Assembly: GCA_938743325.2 (NCBI GenBank)
Contig: OW568861.1
Location: 682,001 to 746,000 of the forward strand
Length of the DNA: 64,000 nt
Direction: 5' to 3'
Origin: Pycnococcus provasolii
Lineage: Eukaryota; Chlorophyta; Pseudoscourfieldiophyceae; Pseudoscourfieldiales; Pycnococcaceae
Shown here: positions 16,001 through 24,942 of the stretch, in pieces
Numbering within the stretch: the first letter of the stretch is position 1
Layout of the letters: the number at the start of each line of letters is the position of its first letter
Notes under the pieces: model-generated
Database searches by the model: none
What the model was told of the DNA's origin: nothing
Seen by the model: only the letters and a program-made list of their open reading frames with translations
Position numbers and translations under genes: made by a program

Positions 16001-18902
16001 CGTTTTGTACAATTTCATCTAGCGGGAAATCCCCGTCACTGCTGCTTGCCGTAATGTCATCTCCAACAGCGCCAGCCGCAGCCTTCTGGCGGCGACGACC
16101 TTTCTCTGCCAGGTATTCTGAGGGTGAGATGAATTGCTTGCGATCAATTTTCCCATTCACGTTGAACGGCATCTTCGCAAGTGGAACGAACATCGATGGT
16201 ACCATGTATGGAGGTAGCTTCTTCTCCACACCTGCTTTGACCGCCTTGGCGAAAGTATCTGCCATCGGGCCAAACATGTCTTCGTCCACACCATCGGCAT
16301 TTGCAGCGTCCGCCTGGTCGAGGTAAGATGATATGTACGCAACAAGTCGCTTGCTCGAGCTGTCCGGTCCACTGCCGTCGACGATCACAGCTGCATGCTG
16401 AACCGCATCAAGTGCGACGAGCGCGCTCTCCACATCGCCAATTTCGATGCGAAATCCTCGAATCTTCACCTGATGATCTCTCCTTCCAAGACAACGCAGA
16501 TATCCGTCGGCGTTCCACTGCCCGAGGTCGCCGCTGCGATATAGCATGCCAGAACCATACGGGTTGGGCTGGAATGCTTCCGCCGTTTTCGCGTCATTAT
16601 TAACATAGCCAAGCGCCAGTCCCGTTCCAGCAAAGCAGATTTCTCCCACTGCGCCAATTGGAACAAAGCGATTGTGCTTGTCGAGTACGTATACCGCATG
16701 ACCACATGGTTTCCCGACGAGCATGGTGTGCAGGTTGCCTTGAGATGGCACGGCGTAGTGTGTGATGTCCCCCTCGGTCGGGCCGTACACGTTGTGGATA
16801 ATGCCCCGTGGCGCAACGCGGCTCCGATAAACGGCGGCGCATACGGCGGGTGAGAGAGCTTCGCCACAGAGAAGCAAGTGGCGCATGAAAGGGAGATGTG
16901 ACTTTGTCCCTTGCGCGTCCCCTTGGCTGCGATCGATCCGATGAAGGGGTGTATTCTCCGCGAAGTCCACAATCATGTTCAGCTGACTTGGCACGAACCA
17001 GCATGCGCCGCACTTGTAGTGATACAGCAAGCTGAATACAGTGGACGTGTCCTTGTGCACCTCTGGCTTAGGCACCACCAGCGTGGCACCGCAGGCGAAA
17101 GGCCAGAAGAGCTCCCACTCGCTCACGCCAAATACGTACGGAGTTTTCTGCAGGATCGTGTCGCCTGGCTCTGCGCCAAGATCGAAGGCTTGGCACAGCC
17201 ACTTGACACGACGCACGAGACCTCTATGCGGCACCATGCACCCCTTCGGCCTTCCTGTTGTGCCGGATGTAAACAGCACGTACACCATCGAGCGATCAAT
17301 CTCGTGTGGCGCGTATGGAATGTCCTTCCGCCGCGAAGTTCCTGGAGATCTCGCATTCCCCAGCACAGCCTGCATGGAACTCGAGCGTCGCTGTTGCGAG
17401 GTGGGACTGCCGGCGATATCTTCAGAACGAGGCAATGCCGATGGCGTGCTGCCATCGAAAGGAAGAAGCGTCATGTCACCTTCAATTCCCCATGAGTCGC
17501 GCTGGTCAATGTAAAGCACGTCGCCGGGGAAGGTGTTACCTGGCCCGAGAATGTTGGCAAAGTCAGACTGTGTGATGAGAAGGTGCGCGCCACCGACATA
17601 CGCCGAATCCTCGAGCATTGCCTGGATGCGCTCTGCGGGATAGCTCGGGTCAATTGGAATGTATGCGCCGCCGGCGCGAAGCACCGCGTGCACAGCCAGC
17701 AGTAGGTCGTATCCTCTGTCAAGTATCAGTGGCACGCCCATGTCGACGGTGATTCCCACCACACAGAGTTGCGCGGCCACGTAAGCAACCTCCTCGAGGA
17801 ACGAGGCGTACGAGACGTGCCTTGCTCCGACAGTGTGTATGGTCGCATCATACTCCCGTCCTTCCGCCCCGGGCGTGTATGGATCGAGCGACATCGCCGC
17901 CCTCGCGAGACATCCGCTCGCCGCGGCGTTCTGCGCAATCAGCCCGTGCATGGTGATGCCCTCCTCGTTTGCAATACCGGGCGTGCCTCTCACAATGAGG
18001 CGCTGCGCCTGTTCGTCGGTGATAAGAGGCAGCGCCTCGGGCGACGTTGCCCCGGCGACTGCACAGTACCCTACCCACGCTCGCCGCAGTGCAGCGGCGT
18101 ACAGCATCGCCGTCTCCTGTCTCCACACATCGAGCCGATACGCAAGCTGTCCCTCAAAGCCTGCGCCCGAGGCTGCCTTCCACACGTCCAGCCGAACGTC
18201 GAGGTGTCCGCCCGCAAGCGCCCTGGGCACATACTGGCGTGCCGCCGCTTCGCTCTCGCCGCCTTCGTCGTCCGTGTCGTCGCCTCTTAAGCCTCGCGAT
18301 GGCGCCTCTGCGTGCAGTGCGAAGGCTGCTTGAAACAGTGGGTGACGGAACGGGTCAGGTTCCATTCCAGCTTTCGTGGCAACATCGGCCCACGTCCACG
18401 ACGACGACGACGATGTCGACGACGTGCTGGGAGCGCAAGCACCATCCTCGTGCGCCGCTCTGGCGACGTCAGCAAGTGCAACCCCAGTCCGTTCCCAGGC
18501 GACGACATCCGCGACGAAGACGGACGTCGCGACGTCGTCGTCGTCCGGAGTGAGCACACCGACGACCACCTTATCCTGTGCACACCACCTCGCGAGGGTG
18601 GTGCCGAACACGGCGAGGAGCGCTTCTGGCGACGCTGCGTTGCCCAAAAGCGTCGCGACTGGAACTGTAGCGACGTTGATTGCGTCCGACAACGGCCTTC
18701 TCGTCCCTTCTTCTGTCGGTGCGAGCTTGCATTCGAGCGTGTTTGCGTCCGAGCACGCGTTTGCCCAAGCTTGCACGTTTTCTGAGCTTGAGTTTGATTG
18801 TTGTGGCCGCACGACGCACCGCCTTAACACGTCAGAAGCTGAAACGTGGTGGTTCCCATCATCGTTAGAGTTGGCGTCATGTGAGGAGTCGGGTAACACC
18901 AT
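13083..18902 (-). CDS. NRPS-like synthetase of Pls/PosA architecture (C-remnant, A, PCP, membrane and beta-helix modules)
   Basis: A 1939-residue intronless protein. Order, numbered from the ATG at 18902: a condensation-domain-like C-terminal half (about 95-290, ending in the usual linker LPLITDEQAQRL); an adenylation domain (about 320-925) with core motif A3 FTSGTTGRPKG at 544, A5 NVYGPTEGD, A7 YRSGDLGQW, A8 GRRDHQVKIRGFRIEIGD and A10 NVNGKIDRKQ; a carrier domain with LGGNSLLAG, Ser995 being the phosphopantetheine site; then about 850 residues with six to eight membrane helices and three left-handed beta-helix (hexapeptide) modules (GARIGKGVTIEHD; GARIVPGVQID; GANVGRGVWLGE). The A-T-membrane-three-tandem-domain layout is that of bacterial poly-lysine synthetase and relatives (NRPS terminal domain family). 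It should activate a carboxylic substrate and condense it at a membrane. At the position of the amino-group-binding Asp235 of GrsA there is Gly592. Upstream in-frame codons lack an ATG, so this start is preferred. Confidence 0.88.
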   Translation of the reverse strand: MVLPDSSHDANSNDDGNHHVSASDVLRRCVVRPQQSNSSSENVQAWANACSDANTLECKLAPTEEGTRRPLSDAINVATVPVATLLGNAASPEALLAVFGTTLARWCAQDKVVVGVLTPDDDDVATSVFVADVVAWERTGVALADVARAAHEDGACAPSTSSTSSSSSWTWADVATKAGMEPDPFRHPLFQAAFALHAEAPSRGLRGDDTDDEGGESEAAARQYVPRALAGGHLDVRLDVWKAASGAGFEGQLAYRLDVWRQETAMLYAAALRRAWVGYCAVAGATSPEALPLITDEQAQRLIVRGTPGIANEEGITMHGLIAQNAAASGCLARAAMSLDPYTPGAEGREYDATIHTVGARHVSYASFLEEVAYVAAQLCVVGITVDMGVPLILDRGYDLLLAVHAVLRAGGAYIPIDPSYPAERIQAMLEDSAYVGGAHLLITQSDFANILGPGNTFPGDVLYIDQRDSWGIEGDMTLLPFDGSTPSALPRSEDIAGSPTSQQRRSSSMQAVLGNARSPGTSRRKDIPYAPHEIDRSMVYVLFTSGTTGRPKGCMVPHRGLVRRVKWLCQAFDLGAEPGDTILQKTPYVFGVSEWELFWPFACGATLVVPKPEVHKDTSTVFSLLYHYKCGACWFVPSQLNMIVDFAENTPLHRIDRSQGDAQGTKSHLPFMRHLLLCGEALSPAVCAAVYRSRVAPRGIIHNVYGPTEGDITHYAVPSQGNLHTMLVGKPCGHAVYVLDKHNRFVPIGAVGEICFAGTGLALGYVNNDAKTAEAFQPNPYGSGMLYRSGDLGQWNADGYLRCLGRRDHQVKIRGFRIEIGDVESALVALDAVQHAAVIVDGSGPDSSSKRLVAYISSYLDQADAANADGVDEDMFGPMADTFAKAVKAGVEKKLPPYMVPSMFVPLAKMPFNVNGKIDRKQFISPSEYLAEKGRRRQKAAAGAVGDDITASSSDGDFPLDEIVQNVAKIFQDVLQLGDLPLEDDDFEALGGNSLLAGKVTNRLRQLYPQVNIPGTTIYQNSTPTAMAKALATRLAELANSNDNDSTEEREPNPRLRAASIGDHNGSLGRAMHEAMIRHTRKGLGSSTRNVNPIFGIYEESDAIEDSENGTAYTLPNSMKGEATGGRECSYTCMFAQLFAFIVEMSVDEFSSLPGYVIGWHIYSTHGKWWLYASLPLLELFGVLLEVFVAFLMYTFSRPRNASVLEAKYPLWGRQYFWHWFSGSLFHQTEATVAHYAAGTPILPMYYRLFGARIGKGVTIEHDVTISNPWLVDIGSDATLAYGSNVFTSHVSQGEYHVKRVRIGRRCHVGTRAIVTPGSTVRDGSAVGALSSTSPLGKNHDIKDNSHRLDDFEGLAGGSGDSVQAWLRICVGIPFLLLLSSIQYMPLVEILIVLNDALQKTNLREVDEALPYLVLMSCIPLLGHVMHECYFVAAVVVKKLIIGDFTSDCNSDGTTYKSNVKVHSIKHQDGEDILVRSWWDHFRFWLWNGIVNSEYFNDALEPWISTEVLSLKYRLLGARIVPGVQIDYFHCNGLYELISVDADVTFGSATTLLPSSRSDGVRLPIVVEEHANVLDHSVVLEGVLCKRGSVLGTSTLAKKRSVIDDFTINTGNEGGHCVRLRTKPHAQNGGNILQNLSGLERRAHLNHKNPWLWLSFNVWCAFVAIFVTPMSEAAEVGSLFFNYYIIDRYIDVKTDNLFVFGVYFFLLLPLVNLLVLIIELLLVVLLKYIVIGRYKTGDHPFYSSYHFKWSFMIALMNSIDGFIAAAAGTPFLVWFARAMGANVGRGVWLGEFGTTEFDLLRIDDYASVGDDCDISAHTVESMVIKLRPISIGASATMRSGSVVMPGAILEAGGDLLEQAQVLKGEVVLCGEMFAGLPARQVHYLSSNNIKQLQDQLHVDSSGNRRMTKNPMYKHAFETDRLDAPLIETPPSVSSSECG

Positions 18903-19477
18903 CGTATATGTATGCACACGGTGGCCGAAGATTGCGTGAGCCTGCCTCTCGGAAGGTTGCGAAGTTGAGACAAGCTGATGAATCTGAGTGCCTAGATTTC
19001 GGCCTGTCCAAGAAAACAAAACGCGCAAGTTTCCTGTACCCTACGTCGTTCGGTTCCGGTCCGTTGAATCCTCGACCTGTGATGATGGGATGATGGGATG
19101 ATGATGGCCACCTAAAACTTTACCAAACTCTCCCTCCCAATGTTGGTATGAGCCTTGCATCATCCACATCCCAAGAAACAGCATCAACGCAACGCAACGC
19201 AAGACAAGAAACAGCGTGGTCAATTGGGTTGCAGCCTGTTACCAACCCCGAATCAAATCCATGTACCCGGTAGTAGGAGTACGGTAACTTTAGTATGTAA
19301 GGCCGGCCGCAAAGTTGGGCAGTTGGCAAAGGCAAGTCTTGCGGCCGAGGCCTCTTGCGGCCCCTCTTGCGGCCGGTTCTCCGGGTGATTAGGGGTTCGC
19401 CCTTACCACCTTTTTGGGGTACATTTCTTTTTGCCACCTAGGATACATCACAACATCTCCTTGACTTGACTTGCCGC
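18903..19477. promoter_or_regulatory. Divergent promoter region between the NRPS-like and beta-helix genes
   Basis: Contains AACCCCGAAT at 19246-19255, a GGCCGGCC palindrome at 19301-19308, and four TTGCGGCC words at 19338-19376. A short TGATGGGA repeat lies at 19080-19110. Confidence 0.4.
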
Positions 19478-22212
19478 ATGATGAGCGCACCATGTTCCTG
19501 CTCATGGCGTTCCTGCTTTCCATGTCTTTCTCTTTCTCTTTCGATGTGCCTCCTTGCCTTGTCTCCCCTTCTTGCCTCATCTTCGGCGGCTTCAAGGTCA
19601 ACCATCTCAGGAGATTTTGGAGGTTTGGGGAGGGGGAAGAGTTTTGGGAGGGATCATGGGCTTGCACCTTCCGCTTGGGATGCGTTCGTCAACTCAGGCA
19701 CGCCCGATGGCGTCCCGCCGTCGTTCGACTGCGAGGCGCGGAAACTCGTGTACGAATATGGACGAAAACGACTCCCGCAAGTTGACCGAAACAGCAAATT
19801 CGTCACCTTATTTGACGCCATGCAACTGCAGGCGTGCGGCGAAACAAGGCCGCAGGTGCGTGACTTGCCAGACAGTGTCGAGTGGACGCCGCCGATGCAA
19901 CAAACCGAGCAAAGCCAAGAAACGACCTCGCCGATCTTTGTTGACGCCGACAACGGCAACGACCACGCAAGCGGTGACGTTGTGCGAACGCTGCAGGAGG
20001 CTGTGCGTCGCACGCTCGCCAAGCCAAAGGATGCGCGAATGGTCGTGATGCATGGTGGCGTGCACCGTGTGAATGAAACGATAAAGCTGGGACCGGAGCA
20101 CAGCGGACTACGCGTCGTCAACGCACCCGGCGAAACAGCGATCATTTCCGGCGCCGTGCCGCTGACACTTGCGTGGGAACCGCTGCAGGGCGAAAACAAC
20201 GTGTTCTATGCAACCGGCGTGCGTTCTCAGCTTCCCTCCGGCGTCGCGCTCGAGGCGCTGCGAGTGAGCGAGAAAGCAAACGAACGCATTCCACTACTTA
20301 CGAAACGTGCGACACGCGCACGCTACCCCAACGGTGACCCGGAGACGATGATGCGCGTCAACTCGCTGGACGGCTTCGTAACGGTGAGCACGACGTGGTC
20401 GCCACCCAAGGATGCGCCAGACGCCGAAACGGTCGTGGTTGAGCCGTCCGACTGGCCTAGCGTCGAGTGGCCAACAAGCCAAGGTGCGCGTCAGCCGTGG
20501 ACTGGGATGGGTGCCGCGGGACAATTTCACATTGGCGTGGGCGGAACGTGCGTGGATGTGACGCCTCCCGCGGGCTACTGGTGCGCCTCCGACGCACCGC
20601 GCAACATCACACGACACTCCGCTCCGAGTGGTGTGCACGTCACGAGCGAAAATCTGCTCAACTTTCCCTACAAGAATGCCACGGGTGCAGTCGTCTTTGC
20701 GTGGCGACCTTATCACTGGTACACGAACATGTGGCGCGTTGGAGGTACGCGCTCGTCGAACCAGGACGACGAGTCCACCGAGCTGTGGTTCTCGCATGGC
20801 GGGTACCAGGGTGGAGAGGGCGAAACGACGGGAGCGGAGTGGTTTATCGAGAACGTGCGCGAGGAGCTTGATGCGCCGAACGAGTGGTTCTACGACGAGA
20901 CAAGTGACACGCTTTTCTACGTCGTGAATGGAACGGCAACCATGGATAGCCTCGTATTTGAGGCGGTGGTGGTCAAGTCATTCGTGGACGTTCGCGGCAC
21001 CAGCAGCAATCCGGTGACGGATGTGTCGGTGTCTGGCATCGTGTTCCGCGACACGGCGCCCACCTACCTCGATGTACACGGCCTGCCAAGCGGTGGGGAC
21101 TGGGCGCTGCACAAGGGTGGTGCCATCACTGCCGTGGGCGTGCGAGGTCTTCGCATCGAAAGCAGCCTCTTCGCGCGCATTGACGGCAATGCCATCTACC
21201 TGGGTGGCTACGCCCGCGACGTTGTTGTCGATGGCAACGAGTTTGTTTGGATCGGAGGCACGGCCATCGCAAGCTGGGGTGACACGTCCACCGCACTCGA
21301 CGAAAGTGGACGGCGAAAGCCTCTCGCGGATCCCATTGGCCCGGATGGGCGTTCAGGCGAGCAGCCACGCGGAACGGTGATCGCGAACAATCTGGCTCAT
21401 GAGGTTGGCATCTATCAGAAGCAGTCCTCCTTCTACTTTCAAGCGATCAGTGCGCTCACGCAAATTTCCGGAAATGTCGTCTTCAACGGCCCTCGTGCGC
21501 ATATCAACTTCAATGACGGCTTTGGCGGAGGCGACGTCATTGCGGACAATCTTCTTGCGAACTCGTGCCGCGAGAGCGGCGACCACGGCCCATTTAATTC
21601 GTGGGATCGCGTTCCGTACATTCACAACCTCCGCGGCAAGAGCAGCGTGATTCCGGTTTTTCGCAACGTGCACAATAATCTCGTGCTTGCCACCTACCAG
21701 TCTCAGGAGGCGTTCGACACGGACGACGGTAGCTCGTACTACTATTTCCATGATAATGTGGAGCTGTTCGCGGACACGGGCTTCAAGAGTGACTTTGGTG
21801 GACGTAAGTCTACCTCTATCCATCTATACCAAATTAAAGAGCAATCACTAAACACCCTAACACACTAAATAAAACAGGAGAGAACAAGCAGTGGGGCAAC
21901 ATCTACGCGTACGTGAACGCGTGCTGGCACCTGTGCTGTGGCACGGACTGGATCTACGCGAACGCGTTTCGATCGAACGTTTGCGTGTTCAAGAATCCGG
22001 ACGGGTACGCAAGCACGTGCGACAGCAAAATCGCGCCAAACACGTGGGATGTGGGTAACAACCGTCTTTTCACGAAGAGTGGCGATCTGAATGTGTGCAA
22101 CATGACGCTGCAGCAGTGGGTTGCGGGCGGCCACGACGTCGGCACGACGGTGAGCGCGTGGCCGACGGATGCGGATCTGATTGCGTGGAGCCGCGAGTTG
22201 TTGGGCATGTGA
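19478..22212 (+). CDS. Secreted right-handed beta-helix protein, probable glycoside hydrolase (two exons)
   Basis: Exon 1 is 19478-21803 and exon 2 is 21878-22212. The 74-nt intron starts GTAAGT, ends AACAG and carries CTAAC/CTAAA branch-like sequence; splicing restores the frame (Arg at the joint) and adds a Cys-rich end (ACWHLCCGTDWIY). The product is 886 residues. A hydrophobic segment at about 15-40 (LSLSLSMCLLALSPLLASSSA) looks like a signal peptide. From about 155, IFVDADNGND and the VVNAPGETAIISGAVPLTLAWEP block match the start of the GH141-like/DUF1565 type of parallel beta-helix proteins. Later coils end in NGNAIYLGG, DGNEFVWIGGTAI and GPRAHINFNDGFGGG. A role on extracellular or cell-wall polysaccharide is likely; the substrate cannot be told. 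Two adjacent Met codons (19478 and 19481) are possible starts. Confidence 0.8.
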
Positions 22213-22464
22213 GAGAGGTGTGAATTAAGTAGCAAATTCCATAGACTATTATTATTTCATCACATTGACTGCAGAATATATAGCCATGGACTGGGATGTC
22301 GCAACTTCTCTCGTATGATATCAGAATGGGCTAAACGGTGAATGTGAATGGTGGAAATGAATGGACGACCGTTGGACGGAAGTGAACTCTATCACGTTAC
22401 TGAATGATGAGCGATTTTAGGCCATGGAGGCCAGACCGTCAAGCCTCAGATGTCACGTCACGCC

Positions 22465-23715
22465 TCAAGCCAGAAACTTCTGCAGACGCTCAACTTCACC
22501 CTTCGACCCCACGAACATCGGATGCTTTTGATGAACCTTCTTAGGAACGACGTCAAGCACGCGCTTCTCAGCCTTGTCGCCGAACGTTGCCATGCCACCA
22601 GCCTGCTCGGCAATCATACCGATGGGTGCAACCTCGTAGAGAAGACGAGCTTTTCCCTCCGGCGCTTTACTGTCCGGCGGATACAGCCAGATGCCTCCGT
22701 AAAGTAACGTGCGATGAAAATCGCCGACAAGCGCCCCGATGTACCGGTAGCTGTATGGCTTGTCTTTGTTGTGCTTCAAGTCAAGACCAGCCGCGGCGGC
22801 GCCTTCGGCACTGTATAGCGTGTCGACGTATTTTGCGAGCTTTGGATCCCAGAGAGGCGTATTTCCAAGATTGCAGCTGACAATTGCCTGTCCACCTTGT
22901 CCCATCTCGGGTATTTTCAGCTTCTCGTGCGTCAAAATGAATTCGCCACAAGTTTCATCCAGCGTAAAGCCGTACACGCCGTTGCCGACGGTGATCATGA
23001 AGACTGCGCTTGCACTGAACATACAGTATCCCGAAGCTGCTAGCGCTTCCCCAGACTGCTGCACCGCAGTTAGGCACTGCTCGAGCACATCGTCCATCGA
23101 GGCGTCCACCTTGCACTGCTCGTTGGGGTGATAAACTCCAAAAATGGCGCCACTCGTCACCGCGGCATCAAGGTTTGACGAACCATCGATAGGATCGAAG
23201 GTTGCGATGTAGTCGCCGCCAGAGACGACGTCAATAGCCACAGGTTGTTCTTCCTCCTCCGTGACGATGATTCCTGTTCTCCCAGTACTCCGCAAGGTGT
23301 TGACGAATACTTCGTTCGCGAGCACGTCCAGCTTCTTCACCTCGTCTCCGCTCGCGTTTTCCGTCCCAGCGGCCCCCGTGTTGCCCTGCAACGGCGCTAG
23401 CTTCACGAGCGACGAAATCTGCTTGCATGCGCTTGCGATGGATGACAAAAGTATGGCAAGGTCTGTGTCGATGACGTCGTCGCGTTCGTTCTCGAGGAGC
23501 CAGATGGATAAAGTTTTGGCATACGAGTCATTGGAAGATGACGCAGATGACGCAGATGACGCAGAGAATGACGCGGATGAACGCGAAGAATGACGGTGAG
23601 ATCGAGACGACGAGCAAGCACGACGACAAGCACGACGAGCACGAGCCCCACACCTTATTAAGCTATTGTGACTAGTACTCGTAGTATTCTTCAAAAGAGG
23701 GGAAGCGTTGAGCAT
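22465..23715 (-). CDS. Plastid fructose-1,6-bisphosphatase, redox-loop type
   Basis: A 416-residue protein that hydrolyses fructose-1,6-bisphosphate in the Calvin cycle. The first 65 residues are Ser/Arg rich, a plastid transit peptide. The metal site is EEEE near 153-156 and DPIDGSSNLDAAV at 174-186; the sugar-phosphate site is YRYIGALVGDFHRTLLYGG and the end is KGEVERLQKFLA. In the region of the plant thioredoxin loop, Cys201 (NEQC) and Cys214 (EQC) are present at the places of the pea Cys153 and Cys173, but the spacing is 13 rather than about 20 and the third loop cysteine is replaced (TAVQ). Light regulation by thioredoxin f through a single disulfide is therefore plausible. Confidence 0.93.
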   Translation of the reverse strand: MLNASPLLKNTTSTSHNSLIRCGARARRACRRACSSSRSHRHSSRSSASFSASSASSASSSNDSYAKTLSIWLLENERDDVIDTDLAILLSSIASACKQISSLVKLAPLQGNTGAAGTENASGDEVKKLDVLANEVFVNTLRSTGRTGIIVTEEEEQPVAIDVVSGGDYIATFDPIDGSSNLDAAVTSGAIFGVYHPNEQCKVDASMDDVLEQCLTAVQQSGEALAASGYCMFSASAVFMITVGNGVYGFTLDETCGEFILTHEKLKIPEMGQGGQAIVSCNLGNTPLWDPKLAKYVDTLYSAEGAAAAGLDLKHNKDKPYSYRYIGALVGDFHRTLLYGGIWLYPPDSKAPEGKARLLYEVAPIGMIAEQAGGMATFGDKAEKRVLDVVPKKVHQKHPMFVGSKGEVERLQKFLA

Positions 23716-23872
23716 GTTTTAAAAAAAAGAACGAGGTATGTCGTCCGAGTGTGACCAGGATGGGATAAGATTTTTTTTGGCGTGGGAAAATCTTCGCCAT
23801 CCCATTCGGGGTGCATAAGGGGAATCTAAGAGTACAGTATTTATTCGGGGATGGAAAAAATCAACCACCTCA

Positions 23873-23975
23873 ACCAACCCCGAATACCAACCCCGAATAA
23901 TAAACCTCCCCGAATACCAACCCCGAATAAACCTCCCCGAATAAACCTCCCCGAATAAACCTCCCCGAAGAATCA
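23873..23975. repeat. Tandem CCCCGAATAAACCT-type repeat upstream of the FBPase gene
   Basis: At least seven CCCCGAA units separated by 7-9 variable bases (mostly TAAACCTC or TACCAA). It starts about 160 bp upstream of the FBPase ATG. The same CCCCGAA word recurs singly in other promoters of the window. Confidence 0.75.
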
Positions 23976-23984
23976 AGAATCTGG

Positions 23985-24014
23985 CGGTATTGTCGCCTTT
24001 AGGCGATAATACCG
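23985..24014. other. Inverted repeat able to form a 13-bp hairpin
   Basis: CGGTATTGTCGCC, a TTTA loop, and GGCGATAATACCG; 12 of 13 positions pair canonically and the remaining one is G-T. Function unknown. Confidence 0.6.
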
Positions 24015-24107
24015 AGGCTTTGTAGTCCAGTATCAGGAGCGCGGGGGCGCCGAGGCCGAGCAGGATCGGCCGAGCGCGACCAAGCGCGGTACCCCGGGGA
24101 GTAGACG

Positions 24108-24178
24108 AGGGGAGGCACAAGCTTCGAACTCACGCGGTAGGAGATCCGGACCTCCTACCGATTCACTTAGAGCTCCCC
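24108..24178 (-). other. tRNA-like or hairpin-forming segment
   Basis: The core is a 9-bp perfect stem CGGTAGGAG / CTCCTACCG with an 8-nt loop (24138-24163). On the minus strand it is flanked by GGGGAGC and GCCTCCCC ends, an A-box-like TGAATCGGTAGG and a GAGTTCGAAGC segment like a B box. The D stem does not pair and the T stem is mostly wobble, so this is at best a decayed tRNA or a tRNA-derived SINE head. Confidence 0.2.
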
Positions 24179-24195
24179 ACAAGCCCCGAGTCGTA

Positions 24196-24213
24196 TGCTA
24201 ACGCCTGATTAGG
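24196..24213 (+). repeat. 18-bp direct repeat, left copy
   Basis: TGCTAACGCCTGATTAGG, identical to the copy at 24775-24792. The pair brackets the tyrosine-recombinase fossil. Confidence 0.85.
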
Positions 24214-24530
24214 AGGGGAAGTCAAGTGCCATGTTATCGGCGAGCGGTAAGATCAGCCAGTCGAAGAAAAAGCGGCCTGCGAAAGTAGGCGGCGTGGCTC
24301 GGCTGATGTAGTGCTGCGATAAGCGTTTCGAGTCCACGGCCCATCCGCCGAGGAACTCGATTTTGCTGCGCGGAAGAAGGGGAACCATTTCCGCAGCAGA
24401 CGCGCCACCAGAGCGAAGAGAGCGCGCCGTGTACACGCGCCCCTCTGGCGGCTGCATCGAGGTACGACAACAAGCTCAGCAAAATGCGAAACACCGTCGA
24501 GTCGTGCTTCTTGCCCTTCTCCACCGAGTG
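24209..24530 (-). mobile_element. Fossil fragment of a tyrosine recombinase (Crypton- or DIRS-like element)
   Basis: The minus strand carries a C-terminal piece of the catalytic domain: a box II-like TARSLRSGGAS segment followed by GGWAVDSKRLSQHYI, whose Tyr lies where the nucleophile stands in eukaryotic Crypton and DIRS recombinases. Only about 80 recognisable residues remain and no other part of an element is evident, so it is a broken, inactive remnant. Family assignment between Crypton (DNA transposon) and DIRS-like retroelement is open. Confidence 0.5.
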
Positions 24531-24774
24531 ATACCTCGAAATTGGAGTCAGAGATCAACCGATAACAGTATTGCAATGCTACGTTGCATAGGAAGTTATT
24601 TTGTTTGCCTTACATGGTCGTTCGCGTCTTATTGCCCTGCGGGGAGACGTACCTAGACTTCATGTAAAGGTGTGATCATTCTTCCCTCCGCATTCATGGC
24701 GGAGTAGGATAGAAAACACACTTCTTTCTACTACCGTTGTTCTGAAACCGTAACAAAGGGAAAGAACCCAACCC

Positions 24775-24792
24775 TGCTAACGCCTGATTAGG
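24775..24792 (+). repeat. 18-bp direct repeat, right copy
   Basis: Perfect match to 24196-24213. It runs directly into the TTAGGG tract that follows. Confidence 0.85.
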
Positions 24793-24850
24793 GTTAGGGT
24801 TAAAAAAGGTTAGGGTTTTTCGTTCGTTCGTAAAGTTTGTTAGGGTTCGT
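24788..24850 (+). repeat. Interstitial telomere-like TTAGGG tract in the SEC13 promoter
   Basis: Four TTAGGG units, some separated by A- or T-rich spacers, end about 93 bp before the SEC13 ATG. Confidence 0.75.
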
Positions 24851-24942
24851 CCCCGGGGTTCGTCTCCGAGTGCGTTTCCGAGCTGGTGAGGTTCCGATCT
24901 CCATTTCTTTCGTCGAGTAACCTTCGGAGCAACCTTCGAAGC

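Noticed and set aside
18903-19028. Upstream extension of the NRPS-like frame
   Set aside because: Starts at a TTG with no ATG before 18902 and adds no recognisable domain.
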